DNA of 10,891 nucleotides from Anaerolineales bacterium (GTDB lineage Bacteria > Chloroflexota > Anaerolineae > Anaerolineales > UBA11858). Every line of letters starts with the position of its first letter. Within the stretch, counting starts at the first letter, position 1. The position numbers and the translations under genes were made by a program. Positions 5,844-10,653 of the stretch are shown here, in pieces. The notes under the pieces were generated by a model. That model made no database searches. It saw nothing but the letters and a program-made list of their open reading frames with translations, and was not told the DNA's origin. The stretch covers positions 1 to 10,891 of the forward strand of contig WFTY01000137.1 in NCBI GenBank assembly GCA_015485245.1, in the 5' to 3' direction.

Positions 5844-6800
5844 CTATTCCCGCATGGCTACCGCGGCTTTGGCGCCATCCCCCACGGCGACGGCCACCTG
5901 CGCCAGGTTGTTGGCGCGCACATCCCCCGCAGCAAAGATTCCCGGCACCGAGGTGCGCATGTACTCATCGGTGAGGATATAGCCGTTGTCATCCAACGCC
6001 ACCAACCCATGGACAAAATCCGTATCGGGCTGGTAGCCAACATAGATGAACACCGCCGCGGTAGAGATCTCCTCAACCTCGCCGCTTTGACGATTCTTTA
6101 TCACCAGCGCGGTAACCGACTGATCCCCTTTAATTTCTATCGCCTCGTGAGAGAGTTTACACACCGCTTTGGGGTTGCCCTGCACGCGCTCCTGCAACAC
6201 TTTTTCGGCGATAGAGTGATCCAGATACTCCACAAAGGTCACTTTGCGGGCGTACTGCAAGAGGATTTCAGCCTCCTGCAAGCCAGAGTTGCCGCAGCCA
6301 ATCACAACAACATCCTGATCTTTGTAGAGCGGGCCATCGCAGGTGGCGCAGTAAGAAACGCCACGCGGGTAGAATTCGTCCTCTCCGGGGATGCCCAGCT
6401 TCCTGGGACGGCTGCCGGTTGCCAGCAATAGCGCCCGGCCGCGATACACTTTTCCACCCTCGGTATAGACTTTCAAAATCCCGTTGGCACCCCTCTCGAT
6501 GCGCGAGACGCCGTCAAACTCGGCCAGTTGAGCGCCAAAGCGTTCCGCCTGCTGTTGGAAACGTTCCATCAATTCCGAGCCGTCAATCCCCTGGGGGAAT
6601 CCGGGGAAATTTTCAATTTTGTGTGTCGAGGCAGCCAGGCCGCCGCTGGCCTCTTTTTCCAGAATCAGCGTTTTCCAGCCGTCGCGGGCGGTGTAAATCC
6701 CTGCCGTAAAACCGGCCGAACCCGCGCCAACGATAATCACATCAAACAATTGTTGATCGTCAATCGTCTGTTCGCTACCGATATTGAGGTTAAACATCAT
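5844..6800 (-). CDS. trxB: Thioredoxin-reductase-like flavoprotein, atypical pyridine-nucleotide site
   Basis: A 318-residue low-molecular-weight thioredoxin reductase homologue. The FAD-binding Rossmann motif is VGAGSAG at 24-30, followed by LEKEASGG. The redox-active pair is CATC (Cys151, Cys154) in SYCATCDGPLY. The second nucleotide-binding motif is VIGCGNSG at 167-173, and FAAGDVR near the C-terminus contacts FAD. The usual NADPH signature after the second Rossmann fold (HRR-x-x-x-R) is absent. The chain reads VTFVEYLDHSIAEKV there, with Glu191 at the end of the strand, as in NADH-using folds. The ATG-ATG start has AGGAG 5 or 8 nt upstream. It lies after the OsmC gene beyond a hairpin, last in the thiol-redox cluster, and is the obvious candidate to reduce the PDO or glutaredoxin. 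NADH, NADPH or another donor cannot be decided here. Confidence 0.9.
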   Translation of the reverse strand: MMFNLNIGSEQTIDDQQLFDVIIVGAGSAGFTAGIYTARDGWKTLILEKEASGGLAASTHKIENFPGFPQGIDGSELMERFQQQAERFGAQLAEFDGVSRIERGANGILKVYTEGGKVYRGRALLLATGSRPRKLGIPGEDEFYPRGVSYCATCDGPLYKDQDVVVIGCGNSGLQEAEILLQYARKVTFVEYLDHSIAEKVLQERVQGNPKAVCKLSHEAIEIKGDQSVTALVIKNRQSGEVEEISTAAVFIYVGYQPDTDFVHGLVALDDNGYILTDEYMRTSVPGIFAAGDVRANNLAQVAVAVGDGAKAAVAMRE

Positions 6801-6843
6801 TCACGCTCCTGTCCGTTTTTCTATCATCCATGTTACAAACAGA

Positions 6844-6873
6844 CACCGCAAGCGAGGCAGACAGCTTGCGGTG
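6844..6873 (-). terminator. Hairpin between the OsmC-like gene and trxB
   Basis: A perfect 10-bp stem (CACCGCAAGC at 6844-6853 with GCTTGCGGTG at 6864-6873) has a 10-nt loop, about 25 nt after the OsmC stop. On the minus strand it is followed by TCTGTTTGT, a poor U-tract, so termination is probably partial. trxB may be read from the upstream cluster or have its own promoter, for which I see no convincing hexamers. Confidence 0.55.
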
Positions 6874-6898
6874 CAAAAACCCAGAGATGGAGAAAGCG

Positions 6899-7372
6899 TC
6901 ACTCCTCAGCAGGGATATACTCTCCCTGAGCGTTCAGCTGGCGCTCCCCATCCCCCCGGTCTTCGTAGATGAAGTAACGCAACGAAATCGGCACAACCTG
7001 CGACAACATGGCCTGCGCAGGGCAGTAGCGCACCGACGAGAGTTCAATCGCGCGCAACACCGCCGCCTCGCTCACCCCACGCCCGGTGACGTGATACTCA
7101 ACCACCGCGCGGGTGAAGACCTTGGGATGTTGTTCCGCCCGATCGGTGTGTACGTTGACTTCAAAATCCGTCACTTCCTGCCGCTTCTTTTGCAGGATCG
7201 AAATCACATCCATAGCGGTGCACCCCGCCAGGCTGACGGCCATCAATTCGATAGGACGAAAGCCGTCGTTATCGCCGCCCACCTGGGGAGATGCTCCCAG
7301 CGGGACCTCGAAACCGGTATCGGCGGTGCCGGTGAAGCTCATCCGGCCGCGCCAGGTTACTTTGGCATCCAT
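6899..7372 (-). CDS. OsmC/Ohr-family protein, probable thiol peroxidase
   Basis: A 157-residue OsmC-family protein. Characterised OsmC and Ohr members reduce organic hydroperoxides with a pair of cysteines that are recharged by dithiol partners. Both cysteines are present: Cys51 in SLAGCTAMDVISIL and Cys117 in SSVRYCPAQAML. Phe38-Arg39-Pro40 before ELMAVSLAGC matches the usual approach to the first cysteine. No signal peptide is seen. The start at 7372 follows AAGGAG with 6 nt after its last base, although the frame is open to 7426. It begins 10 nt after the TlpA-like stop, so it is co-transcribed with the redox genes upstream. Some family members act on other substrates and were named YhfA-like; a peroxidase role here is likely but not proven. 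Confidence 0.88.
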   Translation of the reverse strand: MDAKVTWRGRMSFTGTADTGFEVPLGASPQVGGDNDGFRPIELMAVSLAGCTAMDVISILQKKRQEVTDFEVNVHTDRAEQHPKVFTRAVVEYHVTGRGVSEAAVLRAIELSSVRYCPAQAMLSQVVPISLRYFIYEDRGDGERQLNAQGEYIPAEE

Positions 7373-7382
7373 CTTGCTCTCC

Positions 7383-7967
7383 TTACTCTTGCAACAAAGG
7401 GGCGACGTACGCCTCCAATACATCATACCGGATCGCGCCCGTCCAGGCCAGGCGCACCTGCCCTTGCGGGTCGATCACATAGGAACTGGGGAGGCTATTG
7501 GTACGAAACGCCCGCAGGGCCTGTTCGTCGGGGTCCAGCCACATGGGAAAGGAAACGCCAATCTGTTGGACAAACGTCGCCACCTGATCGGCTGGATCCC
7601 CCGCGCTGATGCCGACGAGCACAAAGTTCTCTTCGCGATGAGCTTGGTAGAACGCCTCCAGCTCCGGCATCTCAGCCCGGCAGGGCGGGCACCATGTCGC
7701 CCAGTTATTCACCAACACATACTTCCCACGGAGGTCGGCCAGGGCGACGGGATTCCCTTGCAAATCAGAGAGCGCCAGGGCGGGGGCGGGGAAATCCACC
7801 TCCGCAGGGATGGCGGAGGGAAGATTTCCCAACCCTGTCGCCTCCGACGCATCCCCCGACCGCAAGCGGGGAGAGAGCACCGCAGCCAGGGCGATCAACA
7901 TCAACCCTGCCCCCGCGACCATCAGGGGAACGGCCGATCGTCTCGCCTGGTACTTTTTCTTCGCCAT
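7383..7967 (-). CDS. Membrane-anchored TlpA/ResA-like thiol-disulfide protein
   Basis: A 194-residue thioredoxin-fold protein with a positively charged N-terminus (MAKKKYQARR) and one hydrophobic segment at about 12-32, so it is anchored with its catalytic domain outside the membrane. The redoxin domain spans about 57-194. The active site is WATWCPPCRAEMPEL with Cys93 and Cys96, and LPSSYVIDPQG near 159-169 supplies the cis-proline. The WCPPC pattern is typical of TlpA/ResA reductants that keep extracytoplasmic thiols, such as those of apocytochrome c, reduced. The start at 7967 sits 10 nt after the preceding gene's stop, with a weak AAGAAAG site. The longer open frame up to 8126 overlaps the upstream gene and is rejected. 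It needs electrons from the cytoplasm, and no CcdA-type transporter is seen in this window. Confidence 0.88.
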   Translation of the reverse strand: MAKKKYQARRSAVPLMVAGAGLMLIALAAVLSPRLRSGDASEATGLGNLPSAIPAEVDFPAPALALSDLQGNPVALADLRGKYVLVNNWATWCPPCRAEMPELEAFYQAHREENFVLVGISAGDPADQVATFVQQIGVSFPMWLDPDEQALRAFRTNSLPSSYVIDPQGQVRLAWTGAIRYDVLEAYVAPLLQE

Positions 7968-7977
7968 AACGCTTTCT

Positions 7978-8379
7978 TTACCTGTGATGATGTATGCGCC
8001 GCGAATCGCTTTGCAATTCCCCGCGCAGATACGCTTGAACAGCAGCAGAGGCCGAGCCACCAGCGAGCACCACTTCCAGACCTGCTTCCTGAGCGCGCTG
8101 GTAGGCCGGTTGCCCCATACCGCCACAGATCAACACCTGGCAATCTTGAAGTGCCGCAATCATCTGAGCGCCGAGGCCGTGCCCGTGATGCCCATTGTGA
8201 GCATGATGATGATGATGATGCTGCTGCTGCTGCGATGAATGGTGCGGCTTGGCGCGTAACTCATCGGCGACTACCACACCCTCCTCCACCTGATAAACTC
8301 GCACCCAGGGGGCCATCCCAAAATGGCTGCTGATCCTTTCGCCATCTTCCTGGGTGACGACTGCGATTTTCTTGTTCAT
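7978..8379 (-). CDS. NifX/NifB-like (dinitrogenase iron-molybdenum cofactor family) protein with His-rich insert
   Basis: A 133-residue protein of the small NifX/NafY fold family. Relatives bind iron-molybdenum cofactor or, in non-nitrogen-fixers, have unknown roles. The N-terminal MNKKIAVVTQEDGERISSHFGMAPWVRVY and the later QVLICGGMGQPAYQRAQEAGLEVV are the family's hallmark strands, with Cys80 and Cys85. Between them, at about 46-68, sits a metal-binding-like insert: HHSS, four Gln, six His, then AHNGHHGHG. The C-terminus adds three more His. No nitrogenase genes are present, so cofactor assembly is unlikely and a metal-binding or redox-linked role is more plausible. The ATG lies one base after the glutaredoxin stop with no clear ribosome binding site, suggesting translational coupling. 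Confidence 0.85.
   Translation of the reverse strand: MNKKIAVVTQEDGERISSHFGMAPWVRVYQVEEGVVVADELRAKPHHSSQQQQHHHHHHAHNGHHGHGLGAQMIAALQDCQVLICGGMGQPAYQRAQEAGLEVVLAGGSASAAVQAYLRGELQSDSRRIHHHR
8203..8232. repeat. Trinucleotide repeat tract, (ATG)6(CTG)4, inside the NifX-like gene
   Basis: Six ATG units (8203-8220) run straight into four CTG units (8221-8232). On the coding strand these are CAG x4 and CAT x6, giving Gln4-His6. In-frame slippage here would change the number of metal-binding histidines without a frameshift. Confidence 0.9.
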
Positions 8380-8380
8380 C

Positions 8381-8641
8381 TTAGTTCAATCCCAGCAAAC
8401 GGTCAATCTTTGGACGATCGAAACCGATCACAATTTTGCCGCCGATGTCAATCACCGGCACGCCCTGTTGTCCGCTGCGACGCACCATATCACGCGCCGC
8501 GGCGGGGTCGCGGGAGACATCCACATCCTTGAAGGGTACACCGCGCTCACGCAGGTATCGCTTCGCCTTTTTGCAAAAAGTGCACGTCGGCGTGGTGAAC
8601 ATAATTACGCGAGGATATTTTTTATTGGTCGTCTTTGCCAT
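8381..8641 (-). CDS. Glutaredoxin-family protein (CTFC)
   Basis: An 86-residue glutaredoxin/NrdH-type protein, a small cytoplasmic dithiol carrier. The active site is TTPTCTFCKKAKRYL with Cys20 and Cys23. GVPVIDIGG carries the cis-proline and GFDRPKIDRLLGL the C-terminal GF turn. The CxFC pair and the lack of clear glutathione-binding residues leave open reduction by a thioredoxin-reductase-type enzyme instead of glutathione. AGGAG stands 10 nt before the ATG, a slightly long spacing. It follows the interrupted PDO gene after 74 bases and is followed one base later by the NifX-like gene. Its TTPTC sequence resembles the VTPT-UGA-PYC site of the PDO, which helps show that a cysteine-type residue is missing at the UGA. 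Confidence 0.92.
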   Translation of the reverse strand: MAKTTNKKYPRVIMFTTPTCTFCKKAKRYLRERGVPFKDVDVSRDPAAARDMVRRSGQQGVPVIDIGGKIVIGFDRPKIDRLLGLN

Positions 8642-8715
8642 ATTCCCATCACTCCTCTCTTTCGAGCTTGAATGATCGCACGAGAATTCATTTCAGGGGC
8701 ACAGTCTCATCTATC

Positions 8716-9381
8716 TCAGGAAGCCACTACACGTTGGATTTCAGCCAGCAGATGCTCTTCGGGCACCGCGCCCACCACACGGGCGGCGCCGTGGTTGATC
8801 GAGGTATCCGGCACGCCGCTGACGCCAAACTGGCTGGTCAATTCGGGAAATTCGGAGGCCTCCACCATCTCGGCCTGAACCCATTCGCTTTCCAGCGCCA
8901 TTTGATGCGCGAGCAACACGGCTCGCGGGCAATACGGTCAGGTGGGGGTTACGAATACTTGCAGGTGAACCGGCTTTGAGAGCTTGCTCAGAAAATCACG
9001 CGTGGCCTGGGTCAAGCCCGAATCGCGACTGGAAACACGCAGCAAATCATGAATAAGCGAACTGAATTCATGTCCCGAAGGGATCCCGGCATAGCGGATG
9101 CCGTAATCTTGAACTTCCGCGCCGTTTTTCGCTGCCAGCACCAACGTGGGCGCTTTGTCCACGTGAAACGCCGCTGCGGTTTCTGCATCTTCATCAAGAT
9201 CATACGAGCGCAGCGAAAGCTTATCACTCAACTCCGTCACTTCACGAACCAGATTCTGTGTATCTTCACAGTAAAGACAATCCTCAGCACGGCCGAAGAA
9301 CAACACCTCTACCGGCTCTTTAAGATCCGCAAAGACCTGACGAACCTGCTCCTTGATCTCACTATTCAACAGTTCAGCCAT
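8716..9381 (-). CDS. Probable selenocysteine-containing protein disulfide oxidoreductase (in-frame UGA at 8938-8940)
   Basis: The frame begins at an ATG with GAGGAG 7 nt upstream and runs 147 codons to TGA at 8940-8938. It then continues open for 73 codons to a TGA stop at 8716-8718. Read through, it gives 221 residues, the normal size of two-domain PDO proteins (two tandem thioredoxin/glutaredoxin folds, about 225 aa). The N-terminal domain has CLYC (Cys35, Cys38) and the cis-proline segment DKAPTLVL. The C-terminal domain reads VFVTPT-U-PYCPRAV, where relatives have CPYC, then GVSGVPDTS with the second cis-proline. UGA thus replaces only the nucleophilic cysteine (residue 148). A SECIS-like hairpin lies in the expected place just after it. 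PDOs shuttle dithiol electrons in the cytoplasm, often from a thioredoxin-reductase-like enzyme. The alternative is a nonsense mutation or sequencing error splitting a normal gene. Confidence 0.85.
8908..8927 (-). promoter_or_regulatory. Candidate bacterial SECIS element
   Basis: In the mRNA, CGCGAGC (8927-8921) pairs perfectly with GCUCGCG (8914-8908) around the 6-nt loop CGUGUU (8920-8915). UUG and CAA could add three more pairs beyond a small internal loop. The stem starts 10 nt and the apical loop 17 nt after the UGA, and the second loop base is G followed by U. This fits the described bacterial SECIS pattern of a small apical loop with an early G, roughly 16-37 nt after UGA, bound by SelB. 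Confidence 0.75.
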
Positions 9382-9415
9382 ACACGAACTCCTCAGGTTT
9401 CTCCTACAGAATTTT

Positions 9416-9472
9416 GATTGCCAGGCTCAGCCATGATGAATGTCGTGATCTTCCGCTTTGCGCCTGGCAATC
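9416..9472 (-). other. Long inverted repeat in the leader of the Sec-PDO gene
   Basis: GATTGCCAGGC (9416-9426) and GCCTGGCAATC (9462-9472) form a perfect 11-bp stem with a 35-nt loop. It lies wholly between the candidate promoter and the ribosome binding site of the PDO gene. No T-tract follows and I recognise no riboswitch family. It could stabilise the mRNA or regulate it. Confidence 0.6.
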
Positions 9473-9486
9473 CAACCCATTGGATG

Positions 9487-9513
9487 CAACCACCGCTAGA
9501 AGGTTACATTCCC
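9487..9513 (-). promoter_or_regulatory. Candidate ECF (SigR-like) promoter of the thiol-redox cluster
   Basis: On the minus strand GGGAAT (9513-9508) is followed after 17 nt by GTTG (9490-9487). Streptomyces sigmaR promoters controlling thioredoxin genes have GGAAT and GTT separated by about 18 nt. This is one base short of that spacing. It lies just after the anti-sigma terminator and would give a leader of about 100 nt for the PDO gene. No sigma70-like pair was found in the same gap. Confidence 0.5.
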
Positions 9514-9536
9514 CCGGCACAAAAACTGCGGAGAAC

Positions 9537-9567
9537 AAAAAGCGGTAGACGCTTAAACGCCCACCGC
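9537..9567 (-). terminator. Intrinsic terminator after the sigma/anti-sigma pair
   Basis: On the minus strand GCGGTGGGCG (9567-9558) pairs with CGTCTACCGC (9551-9542), 10 bp with two G-U pairs, around a TTTAAG loop, and is followed by TTTTT. It begins 24 nt after the anti-sigma stop and separates that operon from the redox genes. Confidence 0.8.
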
Positions 9568-9591
9568 AACAATCTGACACCGCTTTGCCGC

Positions 9592-9840
9592 TCAGTCCAG
9601 GTAGTCTTCCAGCTTTAGGCGTTGAAACAGGCGCGCTCGCACGTCCGCGGGGACTTCCGGTTCGGCAATCGTCTCCCGGTAAAGCTCAATCGTCTTTTTG
9701 AGCGTGTCAATCACCACGCGACAGTCCTCGCAATCCGCCAGATGACGCTCCAGTTCGCGGCACAACGCCTCGCTCAACTCGCCATCCACATAGGCGGAAA
9801 GCGAATCCAGCAAATGGTGGCAAGATTCAGAAGGCGACAT
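9592..9840 (-). CDS. Zinc-finger anti-sigma factor (ZAS/zf-HC2 type)
   Basis: An 82-residue protein consisting of little more than a ZAS domain. CHHLLDSLSAYVDGELS leads into the zinc-binding motif HLADCEDC (His-x3-Cys-x2-Cys). Such proteins hold an ECF sigma factor inactive, and in the RsrA group disulfide formation expels zinc and frees the sigma factor. No transmembrane segment follows the domain, so it is soluble, as RsrA is, and could sense cytoplasmic redox state. An additional Cys in LCRELER sits between the two clusters. It starts 18 nt after the sigma factor gene, with a GAGGA site upstream, and is followed by a terminator. Pairing with the adjacent sigma factor is nearly certain; redox sensing is inferred from motif and neighbourhood. 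Confidence 0.9.
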   Translation of the reverse strand: MSPSESCHHLLDSLSAYVDGELSEALCRELERHLADCEDCRVVIDTLKKTIELYRETIAEPEVPADVRARLFQRLKLEDYLD

Positions 9841-9858
9841 GATCCCATTCCTCTTTGG

Positions 9859-10509
9859 CTAGGAAACCTGCGGCAAGCGCTCTTTGAAATACACCGTCAG
9901 GGCCTCGCGCAAGGCCAGCCGGGCGCGATGCAGGCGCGTCTTCACCGCTGCTTCACTGATCTCCAGCACCTGCGCGGTTTCGCGCACCGAAAGCCCCTCT
10001 AGTTCCCGCAACACAAATACCGTTTTCAGCGTTTCGGGCAGGGCTTCAATGCTGCGCTCCAGATGACGGCGCGCCTCCTCGGACATCAATTCGCTCTCTG
10101 GCAGGCAACACCAATCTACAATTTGCAGCGGCAAGCCGTCATCATCCGCATCGTTTCCGCCCGGCGAATCCACGGACACCGTCGGCGGACGCTTCTTGCG
10201 CAACAGCATCAGGGCCTCATTTGTGGCGATGCGATACAGCCACGTGGACAACCTGGAGCGGCCATCAAACCGGGGCAAGGCGTTATACGCCTTGATGAAA
10301 GTTTCCTGTAAAATATCTTCGGCGTCTTGCGGGTTTTGCAGAATACGCTTCGCCAGGCGATAGATCATCCCGGAATAGGCGTCTACCAGGCGGGCAAACT
10401 CCAGCGGATCGCCGCGACGCAAGGCTTCCAGCGAGAAATCTTCGCTGGAAACTGGGTTTTGGCTCTTTTGAGGGTTAGATGCGCTCTGGGGCATTTTGGT
10501 TACCGCCAT
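9859..10509 (-). CDS. ECF-type RNA polymerase sigma factor
   Basis: A 216-residue group 4 (ECF) sigma factor. Region 2 spans about 30-105 (LVDAYSGMIYRLAKRIL, then DAEDILQETFIKAYNALPRF and STWLYRIATNEALMLLRKKR). Region 4 spans about 150-205 (LPETLKTVFVLRELEGLSVRETAQVL, EISEAAVKTRLHRARLALREAL), the helix-turn-helix that reads the -35 element. No region 1 or 3 is present. A linker with an acidic stretch and two adjacent cysteines (WCC) joins them. The start at 10509 is chosen from the promoter; ATG at 10494 is an alternative, and the frame is open to 10548. It is the first gene of a two-gene operon with its anti-sigma factor and is divergent from the formate/nitrite channel gene. Confidence 0.93.
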   Translation of the reverse strand: MAVTKMPQSASNPQKSQNPVSSEDFSLEALRRGDPLEFARLVDAYSGMIYRLAKRILQNPQDAEDILQETFIKAYNALPRFDGRSRLSTWLYRIATNEALMLLRKKRPPTVSVDSPGGNDADDDGLPLQIVDWCCLPESELMSEEARRHLERSIEALPETLKTVFVLRELEGLSVRETAQVLEISEAAVKTRLHRARLALREALTVYFKERLPQVS

Positions 10510-10517
10510 CAGGCTCC

Positions 10518-10526
10518 ATTGTAACA
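10518..10526 (-). promoter_or_regulatory. Extended -10 promoter of the ECF sigma gene
   Basis: TGT-TACAAT on the minus strand (10526-10518) fits the TGn-TAnAAT extended -10 form, and no -35 match is seen. The predicted start (about 10511) is only 1-2 bases before the ATG at 10509, so the mRNA could be leaderless. Confidence 0.5.
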
Positions 10527-10530
10527 CGCA

Positions 10531-10545
10531 GCTTCTTGCAGAAGC
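10531..10545. promoter_or_regulatory. Palindrome GCTTCT-TGC-AGAAGC upstream of the sigma -10 box
   Basis: A perfect 6-3-6 inverted repeat occupies about -20 to -34 of the candidate sigma-factor promoter, where the -35 element would normally be. The location suits an operator, but the binding protein is unknown. Confidence 0.4.
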
Positions 10546-10549
10546 CACA

Positions 10550-10587
10550 TGTGAACAGCATCACAATATATTGTGAAATATATCACT
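10550..10587. promoter_or_regulatory. Tandem CRP/FNR-superfamily operators
   Basis: TGTGA-N6-TCACA (10550-10565, a perfect match to the CRP-type consensus) and TGTGA-N6-TCACT (10572-10587, one mismatch) have centres 22 bp apart. The half-sites recur every 11 bp (10550, 10561, 10572, 10583). The middle two also form a perfect 16-bp palindrome at 10561-10576. They lie between the divergent sigma and formate/nitrite channel promoters, each about 47 bp from one predicted start. Confidence 0.65.
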
Positions 10588-10614
10588 TTAAGAATTTCAC
10601 GAAATACGTTATCC

Positions 10615-10620
10615 TATACT
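10615..10620 (+). promoter_or_regulatory. Candidate -10 box for the formate/nitrite transporter gene
   Basis: TATACT has no matching -35 element (GAATTT at 17 nt), as expected of an activator-dependent promoter behind the CRP/FNR-type sites. An overlapping alternative, TATCCT at 10610-10615, would put the nearer site close to -42. Confidence 0.45.
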
Positions 10621-10653
10621 CGCAAGCCAATCCACGAACACAAGGAGAGTCCT

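Noticed and set aside
7968..8126. In-frame N-terminal extension of the TlpA-like protein
   Set aside because: It overlaps the NifX-like coding region in another frame. Start 7967 gives a normal charged N-terminus followed directly by a membrane helix.
7113..8333. 406-codon plus-strand ORF across the OsmC, TlpA and NifX-like genes
   Set aside because: It spans three well-supported minus-strand genes, and the product is low-complexity and Arg/Pro/His-rich without a domain.
8716..8919. Separate 67-residue protein starting at GTG 8919
   Set aside because: Its sequence is the second half of the C-terminal thioredoxin domain of the PDO, in the same frame as the upstream part. No ribosome binding site is seen, and the fold would be incomplete.
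8716..9381. Interrupted PDO as a plain pseudogene
   Set aside because: It has a single lesion, exactly at a redox cysteine, with frame and fold intact on both sides and a SECIS-like hairpin at the right distance. Not fully excluded without genome-wide Sec machinery data.
9418..9618. Small plus-strand ORF in the gap before the PDO gene
   Set aside because: No ribosome binding site and no family resemblance. It overlaps the terminator, the promoter and the anti-sigma gene end.
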